Shown: positions 27,793-36,467 of the stretch, one piece after another
Position numbering within the stretch: position 1 is the stretch's first letter
Layout: each line of letters opens with the position of its first letter
Assembly (NCBI RefSeq): GCF_014649715.1
Contig: NZ_BMTO01000003.1
Location: 187,007-251,006 of the forward strand
DNA length: 64,000 nucleotides
DNA from: Streptomyces lateritius
GTDB lineage: Bacteria; Actinomycetota; Actinomycetes; Streptomycetales; Streptomycetaceae
Direction of reading: 5' to 3'
The notes under the pieces: model-generated
What the model saw: the letters and a program-made list of their open reading frames with translations, nothing else
Databases searched by the model: none
What the model was told of the DNA's origin: nothing
Translations under genes and position numbers: made by a program

Positions 27793-29466
27793 ATGGCGGA
27801 GGGTTCGGTGTCGCCGGTTCTGGACATCCTGAGGGTGGTCGGGCCGGCATTGGCGCTGAGAGTGATGATGCTGCCGCTGCTGGTCAAAGCTCAGCAGGCC
27901 GTACGACGCCAGGCGTTGGCGGACCCGGCCACGCCGCCGCGGTCGGTACCCGGTGCGGTCGTGGGGGAGCTGGCGCTGGGAGTGGCCGGAGGCGTCGGCC
28001 TGTGGCTCCTGTTGCGCTCCGACGTCCTCAACACGTTCCACTTCCTGGGGCGCCCGGTCGCACTCGAGACCGGGGGGCGGTTGTCGGACCACTACGGTTA
28101 CGCCCTCGGAGTGGCCTGGTTCCTCTACGTCGTCACCCTCATCCTGACATCGGTGGTCTTTCCCGTGCTGTGGGCCCGAACCCAGCGCACCCTGCTGACC
28201 ACGGGTGTGTCCGGTGAATCGTGGACCTCGACCCCCGCGGGGCGGTTCCGGCTGAGGGGCCTGGTTGCCGTCCGTATCGCGCTGGGACTCCTTCTGCCCG
28301 TGGGTCTCGCCCTGGCGGCCGTCGTGTGCCAGGCGGTCGCGTACGGGGTGAGCCGCAGGTACCGGCACGGGGCCGAGGTCCCGGACGGCGGCGCTCCGGC
28401 GCCAGTCCTCCAGGCCCCCGCGGGCCAGGCTCCCGTCGGGCGGACCCCCATCGAGCAGGCCCTCGCCGACGCGCCGACCGCCGGGCCGGGGCCGGTCCGG
28501 ACCGCCGCGCCCATGCCGACGCGGCCCGACCCGGTCGCCGGTGCCGTGCCGCACATCGCCCATCAGCGGCTCCGCCCGGGCGAACCGTCGACGATCGGCG
28601 GCTACCATCTCCTCGGCCGCATCGGAGCCGGTGGGATGGGGACGGTCTACCTCGCCCGGCGCGAAGGAGCGGCGACGCAGGTCGCCTTGAAGACCATCAA
28701 CCCCGAACTCCTGGACGACGCCGATCTGTTGCGCCGCTTCCAGCGCGAGGCGGAGGCACTGTCCATGGTCTCCGGCGCCTACACGGCACGCGTCCTGGAC
28801 TTTGGGATCGACGCCGGACGGCCTTACCTCGCCATGGAGTTGCTGGACGGACGTCCCCTGGACGTACACCTGCGGGAGCAGGGGCCGATCCGTACCCCCG
28901 CGGCGCTGCGGGCGATGGCACTCGCGCTGGCGGTGGCACTGTCCGGAGTCCACCGGCTCGGTCTCGTCCACCGCGACCTCAAGCCCGCCAACATCATGCT
29001 GACCTCGGCCGGGCCCCGTCTGCTCGACTTCGGCATCGCCGACCTGGTCGACGGCACCCGGCTCACCCGCACCGGCGCCGGGCCCGGAACCCTGACGTAC
29101 ATGGCGCCGGAGCAGTTCGGCGAGGACCGGGCCGGTCCGGCCGCCGACGTGTGGGCATGGGCCTGCTGTGTGGTCTGCGCGGCGTACGGCGCCAGCCCGT
29201 TCGCGGCGACCGCGCCCGGCGCGGTGATCCGACGGATCGTGGACGGCGCTCCCGAGCCGGCCGCGCTGGCGGCGGTGCACTCCCTCGACCCGGAGCTCGC
29301 GGCCGCCGTCGCACGGGCGCTGACCGCCGACCCGGCCGCCCGCCCGGCGGACGGCGCGGCCCTGGTGGAGCTGCTGACGTCCCACGGGAACCCGCACCAC
29401 GAACCGACGCGGGTGGACGCCGTCCGCGAGGAGATCACCCGCGGCTGGCGCACCCTGGCCCTCTGA
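27793..29466 (+). CDS. Membrane Ser/Thr protein kinase with N-terminal membrane domain
   Basis: 557 residues. The first 190 carry about four hydrophobic segments, followed by a Pro/Ala linker and a Hanks-type kinase domain (about 268-530): GRIGAGGMGTVYLARR, catalytic HRDLKPAN with Asp395, LLDFGIADL and YMAPEQFG. Most actinobacterial receptor kinases have the reverse order, with the kinase N-terminal and sensor C-terminal. The ATG at 27793 is preferred over a GTG at 27754 because GGGGGAA lies just upstream. The N-terminal half resembles no family I recognise. It follows sdhB by 69 bases but is probably a separate transcript. Confidence 0.88.
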   Translation: MAEGSVSPVLDILRVVGPALALRVMMLPLLVKAQQAVRRQALADPATPPRSVPGAVVGELALGVAGGVGLWLLLRSDVLNTFHFLGRPVALETGGRLSDHYGYALGVAWFLYVVTLILTSVVFPVLWARTQRTLLTTGVSGESWTSTPAGRFRLRGLVAVRIALGLLLPVGLALAAVVCQAVAYGVSRRYRHGAEVPDGGAPAPVLQAPAGQAPVGRTPIEQALADAPTAGPGPVRTAAPMPTRPDPVAGAVPHIAHQRLRPGEPSTIGGYHLLGRIGAGGMGTVYLARREGAATQVALKTINPELLDDADLLRRFQREAEALSMVSGAYTARVLDFGIDAGRPYLAMELLDGRPLDVHLREQGPIRTPAALRAMALALAVALSGVHRLGLVHRDLKPANIMLTSAGPRLLDFGIADLVDGTRLTRTGAGPGTLTYMAPEQFGEDRAGPAADVWAWACCVVCAAYGASPFAATAPGAVIRRIVDGAPEPAALAAVHSLDPELAAAVARALTADPAARPADGAALVELLTSHGNPHHEPTRVDAVREEITRGWRTLAL

Positions 29467-29486
29467 CCGCCCTCTGACGGCGCTCC

Positions 29487-29520
29487 CGCCCGGACCCGCC
29501 CGGCGGTCGCCGTCCGGGCG
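29487..29520. terminator. Hairpin between kinase and luciferase-like gene
   Basis: CGCCCGGAC (29487-29495) pairs with GTCCGGGCG (29512-29520); the 16-base loop may itself fold. It lies between convergent genes. Confidence 0.5.
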
Positions 29521-29566
29521 ACCTGCCGCCGGTCAGGCGGCGGCCCTCGCACGCGGTCGGCAGAGG

Positions 29567-30595
29567 TCAGCCCTCGGCGTCCGCCGGCCCGGCCGTGCCC
29601 GCGACGCGGGCGAGCCTGCGGTACGAGTCGAGCAGGGCGGCACGGTCGTACGTGCTGGTCGTGACCAGCACCTCCTGCGCCCCGCTCTCCTTCACCACCC
29701 GCTCCAGCGCCTCACCGACCTGCTCCTCCGTCCCGTACACGTGCCCGCGCAGCCCCGACTCGAAGAAGCCGCGCTGCTTTTCCGTCATCGTCAGCTCCTC
29801 GACGCGCTCTGCGGGCATCAGCGGCGGGAACACGCCCCGCGTACGGGAGTACGCGAGTGACCACGCCTCCGGGATCAGCAGCCGCCGGGCCGCCTCCTCG
29901 CTCCCGGCCACGGCGACCGTGCCCGACACGACGACGTACGGCTCGCGGGCCCAGGCCGAGGGGCGAAAAGCGGAACGGTAGGCATCGATCGCGCTCAGCA
30001 TCCGCTCGCGGCCCCGCAGATCACCGACGACGAGCGGCAGCCCCGCGGCGGCGGCGATCGAGGCACCCTCGCCGATGGCGAGGACGTACGCGGGGACCCG
30101 CAAACCCTCGGCCGGCCGGGCGTGGACCTGCGGGTGGGCGGTCTGCGTGCCCGTGAACCAGCCGAGCAGCTCCGTCAGCTGTTCCCCGAACCGCTCGGCG
30201 TCGTCCTTGTCCCGGCCCAGCGCCCGGCGGATCCCGTCGGTGAAGCCGACCGAACGGCCGAGACCCATGTCGATCCGCCCCGGAAACAGCGACTCCAGCA
30301 CACCGAACTGCTCGGCGACCACCATCGGCTGGTGGTTGGGGAGCATCACCCCGCCGGTGCCCACCCGGATGGCGGAGGTCGCGCCGGCGACCGCGGCCGC
30401 CAGGACGGTCGGCGCCGACCCGGCCACACCGGGCACGCTGTGGTGCTCCGAGACCCAGAACCGGTGGTATCCGAGCTCCTCCACCCGCTGCGCGAGCCGC
30501 ACCGTGTCGCGCAGCGCCTGGGAGCCGTCCTCACCCTCGCGGGTCCGGGAGCGGTCGAGGACGGAGAAGCGGATGCCGTCGGAAGAAAGGGTCAC
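29567..30595 (-). CDS. Luciferase-like (LLM class) flavin-dependent oxidoreductase
   Basis: 342 residues of the bacterial luciferase-like monooxygenase family, MsnO8-type: RFSVLDRS at the N-terminus, WVSEHHSVPG, GTGGVMLPNH and FPGRIDMGLGRS. These enzymes use reduced FMN or F420; which cofactor is used here is not evident. The GTG at 30595 is chosen because the longer frame would cross the start of the divergent HAD gene at 30643. No partner flavin reductase is adjacent. Confidence 0.87.
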   Translation of the reverse strand: MTLSSDGIRFSVLDRSRTREGEDGSQALRDTVRLAQRVEELGYHRFWVSEHHSVPGVAGSAPTVLAAAVAGATSAIRVGTGGVMLPNHQPMVVAEQFGVLESLFPGRIDMGLGRSVGFTDGIRRALGRDKDDAERFGEQLTELLGWFTGTQTAHPQVHARPAEGLRVPAYVLAIGEGASIAAAAGLPLVVGDLRGRERMLSAIDAYRSAFRPSAWAREPYVVVSGTVAVAGSEEAARRLLIPEAWSLAYSRTRGVFPPLMPAERVEELTMTEKQRGFFESGLRGHVYGTEEQVGEALERVVKESGAQEVLVTTSTYDRAALLDSYRRLARVAGTAGPADAEG

Positions 30596-30642
30596 GCCCG
30601 GTTCAACGCCCCGGCGCGCGGAGGATTCCCTACGCTGGCCCC

Positions 30643-31131
30643 GTGACACGAAACAGCAGGCCCGTGGCCGTCTTCGACCTGGACAACACGCTCTCCGGCA
30701 CCGCCCACCGCCAGCACTTCCTGGAGCGGCGTCCGCGTGACTGGGACGGCTTCTTCGCCGCCGCGCCGGACGACCCGCCGCTCGCCGAGGGGATCGCGCT
30801 GTGCCGGGAGGCGGCGCGGGAGTGCGAGATCGTCTATCTGACCGGGCGGCCCGAGCGGTGCCGCCGTGACACGGTCGCGTGGCTGGCCGCGCAGCAGCTG
30901 CCGGCGGGTCCGATCCACATGCGCCGCAACGCCGACCGGCGGCCGGCGCGCGTCACCAAGCTGGAGATCCTCCGCCGACTGGGGGGCGACCGCGAGGTCC
31001 GGATGCTGGTCGACGACGACGAGCTCGTCTGCGACGCGGCCGAGAAGGCCGGCTTCCGGGTCGTCCGCGCCCGCTGGGCGACCCCCTCCGAGGAGCTGGA
31101 GAAGGCACAGGAGAAGGAGGGCCGCACCTGA
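30643..31131 (+). CDS. HAD-superfamily phosphatase (polynucleotide kinase 3'-phosphatase-like)
   Basis: 162 residues with the HAD motif I FDLDNTLSG (nucleophile and acid/base Asp), motif II-like YLTGRP, a lysine in TKLEIL and motif III-like MLVDDDELVC. Size and the TGRPE segment resemble the HAD acid phosphatases/PNK phosphatase domains that act on nucleotides or nucleic-acid ends. The GTG at 30643 is preceded six bases upstream by TACGCT, suggesting a leaderless mRNA. Substrate unknown. Confidence 0.82.
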   Translation: MTRNSRPVAVFDLDNTLSGTAHRQHFLERRPRDWDGFFAAAPDDPPLAEGIALCREAARECEIVYLTGRPERCRRDTVAWLAAQQLPAGPIHMRRNADRRPARVTKLEILRRLGGDREVRMLVDDDELVCDAAEKAGFRVVRARWATPSEELEKAQEKEGRT

Positions 31132-31203
31132 CAGGCGGCCCCCGACGGTTGAGCGTGAACGGGCGTGCGTGCCAGGCGGGACTTTACGGACAACACACCT
31201 AGC

Positions 31204-31419
31204 CTAAGGGGTGTCCTCCAGGCGGAAGCCGACCTTCAGGCCGACCTGGTAGTGCTCGATCGCCCCGTCGACGATGTGGCCGCGGACCTGCGTCACCTCG
31301 AACCAGTCCAGGCCCCGCAGCGTCTGCGCCGCACGCTCGATTCCGTTGCGAATGGCCTGGTCGACGCCGTCCGTGGAGGTGCCGACGATCTCGGTGACGC
31401 GGTAGGTGTGGTTCGACAT
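31204..31419 (-). CDS. Dodecin family protein
   Basis: 71 residues. The sequence matches the small flavin-binding dodecin family, which assembles as dodecamers that store or buffer FMN/riboflavin: TYRVTEIVGTS, a central helix, LDWFEVTQVRGHI with the flavin-stacking Trp, then HYQVGLKVGFRLE. The ATG at 31419 has GAGAGGAG upstream on the coding strand. It converges with the HAD gene. Confidence 0.92.
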   Translation of the reverse strand: MSNHTYRVTEIVGTSTDGVDQAIRNGIERAAQTLRGLDWFEVTQVRGHIVDGAIEHYQVGLKVGFRLEDTP

Positions 31420-31637
31420 GAGGGCCGAACTCCTCTCGGTGGGGTTGTTCCACCGTGCCCCAGCCCGTGCCGGTCCGCGACACGTCGGAGCGGAACCGAG
31501 CCGTCCAGGACTTGACCGCCCGGTTGGTCCAGACCAGAATCCAGGCCACTACCCGCGCGAACACGCCGTTCGCTCCCCCCACGTCGGGTCAGCTCCCCAT
31601 GCCGTACTCCAGTCATGGAACGCAGAAGGTGACCTAC

Positions 31638-32888
31638 GTGAAGAACCGCGCCCTCGCCTGCCCCCTGGCCGTCGCCACCGCCCTCGCGCTCGCGAGCTGC
31701 GGCCTCCTTCCCGGTGACGCCGAACGGAGCCGTACGGTCGACGTCTGGCTGATGCGGGACAGCGTCAGCGAGGACTTCCTCCAGCGCTTCACCGAGGCGT
31801 ACGAGTCCGAACACGCGGGAGTCGAACTGGAGTTCACCTTCCAGGAGTGGACCGGCATCGGGAAGAAGGTCACCGAGGCGATCCAGGGACCGGGCGGGCC
31901 GGACGTCATCGAGGTCGGCAACACCCAGGTCGCCCAGTACGCCGACACCGACAAGCTCTACGACCTCACCCTGGAGTCCGTGCGCGACCTCGGCAGCGAG
32001 GACTGGCTGCCCGGCCTCGCCGAGCCCGGCCGCATCGGCGGGTCCCAGTACGGCATCCCGTGGTACGCCGCCAACCGGGTGGTGATCTACCACAAGGACC
32101 ACTTCAAGGAGGCCGGCATCAGCAAGCCGCCCGCCACCCGGGCCCAGTGGCTCGACGACACGGAGAAGCTCAACCGCCACGGCTCCCAGGGGATCTACCT
32201 CGCCGGACAGGACTGGTACACGCTGGCCGGTTTCATCTGGGACGAGGGTGGCGAACTCGCCGACGACAAGGGGGGCGACTGGACCGGGGCGCTGGCCAGT
32301 CCGGCGGCCCTGCGCGGCATGGAGTTCTACAAGGAGCTCCAGTCCCTCGGCTCGGGGCCCAAGGACGCCGACGAGCAGACCCCGCCCCAGGCCGAGGTCT
32401 TCGCCAAGGGCGACGTCGCCCAGATCATCGCCACCCCCAGCACCGTCGCGGCCATCACCAAGGCGAACCCGGCGCTCGAGGACAAGCTCGGTTTCTTCCC
32501 CATACCGGGCAAGGAGGCCGGGCAGCCCTGTGCCGTCTTCACCGGCGGTTCCGACCTGATCATCCCGGAGAACGCGCCCGAGCGGACGGCGGCCATCGAC
32601 GTGGTCAAAGCCCTCGCCGGCGAGAAGTGGCAGACCGAACTCGCCCGCGCCATGAACTACGTCCCCAACAAGACCACGCTCGCCCCCGTCGTCGAAGGAC
32701 AGGAGGCCACCGCCGTCATGGCCGTCGGCGCGGCACGGGGCAGGGCGACCCCCAACTCCCCGCAGTGGGCCGACGTCGAGGCGGCCAACCCGATCAAGCC
32801 GTACATGACAGCGGTCCTGGAGGGCGAGGACCCGGAGACGGCGGCCGCGGCGGCGTCGGCACAGATCACGGAAGCCCTCGCCGAGTAG
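31638..32888 (+). CDS. ABC transporter sugar-binding lipoprotein (orphan)
   Basis: 416 residues from the GTG at 31638: lipoprotein signal with lipobox LASC (Cys21), then a family 1 extracellular solute-binding domain (maltose/oligosaccharide type) with GPGGPDVIEVGNTQ, QYGIPWYAANRVVIYHKD and FTGGSDLIIPE. Such proteins deliver sugars to MalF/MalG-type permeases. No permease or ATPase gene is nearby, so it must use a distant system or be unlinked. AGAAGG eight bases before this GTG supports the start over an earlier GTG at 31629. Confidence 0.9.
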   Translation: MKNRALACPLAVATALALASCGLLPGDAERSRTVDVWLMRDSVSEDFLQRFTEAYESEHAGVELEFTFQEWTGIGKKVTEAIQGPGGPDVIEVGNTQVAQYADTDKLYDLTLESVRDLGSEDWLPGLAEPGRIGGSQYGIPWYAANRVVIYHKDHFKEAGISKPPATRAQWLDDTEKLNRHGSQGIYLAGQDWYTLAGFIWDEGGELADDKGGDWTGALASPAALRGMEFYKELQSLGSGPKDADEQTPPQAEVFAKGDVAQIIATPSTVAAITKANPALEDKLGFFPIPGKEAGQPCAVFTGGSDLIIPENAPERTAAIDVVKALAGEKWQTELARAMNYVPNKTTLAPVVEGQEATAVMAVGAARGRATPNSPQWADVEAANPIKPYMTAVLEGEDPETAAAAASAQITEALAE

Positions 32889-33065
32889 TCCGCCGAGCGG
32901 GCGGCGGAAAACCGCGCCGAACAGCATTCAGCGCATCCACACCCGCGATCCGCCGAAAGGTCATGTCGAATCCAGTCGGTCACGGAAGAAGTAAGGAGCC
33001 GGACCGCAGCTCAGGCGGTGGTCCGGCCCTCACCGTCCCCCTTCCGCGCACCGGAGGAGCCCGAC

Positions 33066-33902
33066 ATGCCCGCACCGTCGCCCGCAGTCGCCGTCGCACC
33101 CGCTGTACCCGTTCCGGCCGGTCTCCCCGCTCCTGCCGCCGTCCCGGCGCGACCCGCGGCTCCCACCGGGCCGCAGCCCCGCTACGTCGTCTGCCTCGCG
33201 CGCGACCAGGAGGACGTCCGCGCCGCCCAGCGGCTGCGGCACCAGGTCTTCGTGGGGGAGATGGGAGCAGGCCTCGACGGGCCCGAGCCCGGCCTGGACA
33301 CCGACGCCTTCGACGCGTACTGCGACCACCTGCTCGTACGCGAGGAGGCCACCGGCGAGGTCGTCGGCACCTACCGCGTGCTGCCGCCCGAGCGCGCCCG
33401 GGTCGCCGGACGCCTCTACTCCGAGGGCGAGTTCGACCTCGGCCGGCTCGACCCCGTCCGCGACGACCTCGTCGAGGTCGGCCGCTCCTGCGTCCACCCC
33501 GCCCACCGCAACGGCGCCGTCATCGCCCTCATCTGGGCCGGACTCGCCCGCTACATGACCCGCACCGGCCACAACTGGCTGGCGGGCTGCTGCTCGATAC
33601 CGCTCGCCGACGGCGGCACGCTCGCCGCCGCCACCTGGGACACCGTCAGGACCAAGCACCTCGCGCCCGAGGAGTACTGGGTCACCCCGCACAAGCTCTG
33701 GACCCCGGACGGCATCGCCCGCCCCACGGGCCGCACCGAGCTTCCCCCGCTGCTGCGCGGTTATCTGCGGCTCGGCGCCTGGGTCTGCGGAGCACCCGCC
33801 CACGACGTGGACTTCGGGGTCGCCGACCTCTACGTCCTGCTGTCGCTGCGCAACACCAACCCCCGCTACCTGCGCCACTTCCTCTCCCTCGCACCGCGGT
33901 GA
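33066..33902 (+). CDS. olsB: OlsB-like N-acyltransferase (ornithine lipid synthesis)
   Basis: 278 residues: an Ala/Pro-rich N-terminal 45 residues, then a GNAT-fold N-acyltransferase domain of the OlsB/hemolysin-related type (VRAAQRLRHQVFVGEMG, DHLLVREEATGEVVGTYRVL, EVGRSCVHPAHRNG). OlsB transfers a 3-hydroxyacyl group from ACP to ornithine, giving lyso-ornithine lipid. The next gene, overlapping by four bases, is a PlsC-type O-acyltransferase as expected for OlsA. The ATG at 33066 has GGAGGAG eight bases upstream. The assignment is by family and gene pairing. Confidence 0.8.
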   Translation: MPAPSPAVAVAPAVPVPAGLPAPAAVPARPAAPTGPQPRYVVCLARDQEDVRAAQRLRHQVFVGEMGAGLDGPEPGLDTDAFDAYCDHLLVREEATGEVVGTYRVLPPERARVAGRLYSEGEFDLGRLDPVRDDLVEVGRSCVHPAHRNGAVIALIWAGLARYMTRTGHNWLAGCCSIPLADGGTLAAATWDTVRTKHLAPEEYWVTPHKLWTPDGIARPTGRTELPPLLRGYLRLGAWVCGAPAHDVDFGVADLYVLLSLRNTNPRYLRHFLSLAPR

Positions 33903-34843
33903 ACAGGGCCCGCACCGTTTCGCCGTGGCTGCCCACAGCGCCCTGTACCCCGGGCCGGTGCGCCCCGCACCCGGGCCCCGGCTCCGCCACCGTCCGCCCT
34001 CTTCTCGCCGTGGTCCGGCTGGTCACCGGCCTGGGCGTCGTCCTCACCGGCCTGCTGCTCGCACACCTGGCCGTGCCGCTGCCGGCCGCCGCCAGACGAA
34101 GCCTCGTCCGCCACTGGTGCCGGGCGGTCATCCGGGCCTTCGGCGTCCGCCTGCGGATCACGGGTGCCGCTCCGGCGGCCCCCACCGGCCCCCTGCTGGT
34201 CGTGGCCAACCACATCTCCTGGCTCGACATCCCGCTCGTCGCCGCCGTCCTGCCCGGCCGCATGCTCGCCAAGCGGGAGGTGCGGGCCTGGCCCGTCCTC
34301 GGGGCGCTCGCCGCCCTGGGCGGCACCCTGTTCATCGACCGAGACCGGCTGCGGACCCTGCCCGAGCTGGTCCGCACGATGACCCAGGCTCTCGCGGCCG
34401 GCGGCCGGGTGATCGTCTTCCCCGAGGGGTCCACGTGGTGCGGCCGGGCGGGCGGCGCGTTCCGACCGGCCGCCTTCCAGGCCGCCCTGGACGCCTCCGC
34501 CGCCGTGCAGCCCGTACGGCTGGAGTACCGGCCCATCGGACCCGCCGCCTTCGTGGGGGACGATCCGCTCGGCGCCTCGTTGTGGCGGATCGCGGCGGCC
34601 GGTGGACTGACCGCGGAGATCCGGATACTGGATCCGATATCCATCGTCCAGTATCCGGACCGCCGCTCCCTGGCCCGGGCCGCCCAGTACGCCGTCACCG
34701 GCGACAGCGCCTCGAAGGTCCGCGCGATTCAGGCGGTTCAGCGCGCGGTCGCCAGCGACAGCGCGAACCGCCCCTCCTCGTCCGTCCACCAGTGGGACAA
34801 CTCGAGTCCCGCCGCCGTCAGCTCGTCCCGTACGCCGGCCTGA
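33899..34843 (+). CDS. olsA: OlsA/PlsC-like 1-acyl acyltransferase
   Basis: 314 residues: a hydrophobic N-terminal segment (about 32-60) and a PlsC acyltransferase domain with catalytic NHISWLD (HX4D) and substrate motif FPEGST. Coupled to the OlsB-like gene by GTGA, it probably O-acylates lyso-ornithine lipid; a glycerophospholipid acyltransferase is the alternative. The last 35 codons overlap egtD on the other strand by 106 bases, and this tail (QRAVASDSANRP onward) has no recognisable fold, so it may be a read-through extension. Confidence 0.82.
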   Translation: MNRARTVSPWLPTAPCTPGRCAPHPGPGSATVRPLLAVVRLVTGLGVVLTGLLLAHLAVPLPAAARRSLVRHWCRAVIRAFGVRLRITGAAPAAPTGPLLVVANHISWLDIPLVAAVLPGRMLAKREVRAWPVLGALAALGGTLFIDRDRLRTLPELVRTMTQALAAGGRVIVFPEGSTWCGRAGGAFRPAAFQAALDASAAVQPVRLEYRPIGPAAFVGDDPLGASLWRIAAAGGLTAEIRILDPISIVQYPDRRSLARAAQYAVTGDSASKVRAIQAVQRAVASDSANRPSSSVHQWDNSSPAAVSSSRTPA

Positions 34844-35703
34844 CGGAACTTCGCCGACACCTCCGTCCGTACCTCCTCACCCGCCTCGAAGGGCACCACC
34901 AGATCCAGCTCGGGGATCTTCACGGTGAGCGCGTGACGGGCCCGCAGCCGCATCTCGATCCACTCCCGCTCCCGGTCCCACACCGCGACGTGGTCGAAGT
35001 CCTCCGGCCGCACGTCCGCGCCCAGTTCCCGGGCGATCACCGCCAGAACGTTCTTGTTGAACGCGGCCGTCACCCCGGCGGCGTCGTCGTACGCGGCGAC
35101 CAGCGTCGCCTCGTCCTTCACCAGGTCCGTGCCGAGCAGCAGCGCGTCGCCCGGCGCCAGCATCGCCCGCACCGAGCGCAGGAACACCCGGCGCTCAGCG
35201 GGCAGCAGATTGCCGATCGTGCCCCCGAGGAACGCCACCAGACGCGGCCCCGGCGTTCCGGGCAGCGCCAGCCCCCGTGTGAAGTCGGCGACGAGGGCGT
35301 GGAGGTGGAGCGAGGGCCGCTCAGCGAGAAGCGCCTCGGCCGCCCCGGTCAGCGCGCTCTCGCTCACGTCCACCGGTACGTAGCTGTCGAGACCGGGCAG
35401 CAGTGCCTCGATCAGGAACCGGGTCTTCTCCGAGGAGCCGGAACCCAGCTCCACCAGCGTCCGGGCCCCGGTCGCCGCGGCGATCTCGGGTGCCCGGTTG
35501 ATCAGGATCTCCCGCTCGGCGCGGGTCGGGTAGTACTCGGGGAGCCGGGTGATCTCCTCGAACAGTTCACTGCCGCGCGCGTCGTAGAACCACTTCGGCG
35601 GCAGCTCCTTGGGCATGCGGGTCAGCCCGTGGAGCACATCGGCGCGCAGATCGGCGTCGGTGGCGTCCTCGGGGAGGGTGCGGGTCAGCTGGAAGGGGCT
35701 CAC
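34738..35703 (-). CDS. egtD: Histidine N-alpha-methyltransferase, ergothioneine synthesis
   Basis: 321 residues, the normal EgtD length. It trimethylates histidine to hercynine with S-adenosylmethionine. Visible features are PPKWFYDARGSELFE near the N-terminus, the SAM-binding LVELGSGSSEKTRFL, FLGGTIGNLLP and the conserved C-terminal end HWWTDEEGRFALSLA. The GTG start at 35703 overlaps the egtC stop by four bases. It is the last gene of egtABCD; the 3' end overlaps the convergent acyltransferase gene. Confidence 0.95.
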   Translation of the reverse strand: MSPFQLTRTLPEDATDADLRADVLHGLTRMPKELPPKWFYDARGSELFEEITRLPEYYPTRAEREILINRAPEIAAATGARTLVELGSGSSEKTRFLIEALLPGLDSYVPVDVSESALTGAAEALLAERPSLHLHALVADFTRGLALPGTPGPRLVAFLGGTIGNLLPAERRVFLRSVRAMLAPGDALLLGTDLVKDEATLVAAYDDAAGVTAAFNKNVLAVIARELGADVRPEDFDHVAVWDREREWIEMRLRARHALTVKIPELDLVVPFEAGEEVRTEVSAKFRQAGVRDELTAAGLELSHWWTDEEGRFALSLATAR

Positions 35704-36467
35704 GCGGAGGGCTCCTTGAGCGGGGTCAGGGTGACGTCGGCGCGGGTGGCGGACAGCAGGGTGCGGTCCGGCACCTCGCGCCAGAGCGGATCGTCGTCGT
35801 ACGGCTCGGAGGCCACGACCGTGCGCGGCGCACCGCTCCGGTCGGGCCCGGTCAGGTACCAGAGGGAGTTGCCCCAGGCCGTCGCGGTGATCCGCGAGCC
35901 GTCCGTGAGGAGCAGGTTCAGCCGGGAGGCGGGGGCCGCGCCGGCGGTCTCCCGTACGGTGTCGGTGAGTGCCGGTCCCGGCTCGTCGCCGGCCCGCAGC
36001 CGGTGCAGCACGAGCGCCCACACCAGGGCCGAGTCCGTCCGCGCCTCGAGGCGCAGCCACTCCTCGGGCGGCAGTTCGGCGGCCAGGGCGGTCATCGAGC
36101 CGGGCCAGCCGCCGACCGCGCCGTTGTGGCTGAAGAGCCACGGCCCGGCGGAGAACGGGGCCGCCGCCGCCTCCCCGTCGGCGCCGGGCAGGGTGGCGCC
36201 CCGGACGGCGGCGAGCAGGGCACGGGTACGAACCACCCGCGCGAGGTCGGTGAGAGACGGGTCGGCCCAGATGGGGACAGCCCGGCGATAGCGTGCCGGG
36301 ACCGGATCGCCGTCGGCGTACCAGCCGACGCCGAACCCGTCCGCGTTCACCACACCGCTCTCCTGCGTGCGCGGCTCCCACGCCTGGCGGTACAGGGCGT
36401 GCTCCGGCCCGATCACCAGCTCCCCGACGGTCGCGGGTTCACCGAGATAGGCCACATGGCGGCACAT
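35700..36467 (-). CDS. egtC: Gamma-glutamyl hercynylcysteine S-oxide hydrolase (class II amidotransferase fold)
   Basis: 255 residues with the N-terminal nucleophile Cys2 (MCRHVAYLG) of class II glutamine amidotransferase-like enzymes, DGFGVGWY and LFSHNGAVGGW. EgtC removes the glutamyl group from the EgtB product. The ATG at 36467 overlaps the egtB stop by one base (TGATG). Confidence 0.94.
   Translation of the reverse strand: MCRHVAYLGEPATVGELVIGPEHALYRQAWEPRTQESGVVNADGFGVGWYADGDPVPARYRRAVPIWADPSLTDLARVVRTRALLAAVRGATLPGADGEAAAAPFSAGPWLFSHNGAVGGWPGSMTALAAELPPEEWLRLEARTDSALVWALVLHRLRAGDEPGPALTDTVRETAGAAPASRLNLLLTDGSRITATAWGNSLWYLTGPDRSGAPRTVVASEPYDDDPLWREVPDRTLLSATRADVTLTPLKEPSA

Noticed and set aside
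31847..33898. Long upstream extension of the acyltransferase frame
   Set aside because: It reads the solute-binding protein and OlsB-like genes out of frame as Arg/Gly/Pro-rich sequence; the coupled GTG at 33899 starts the real domain.
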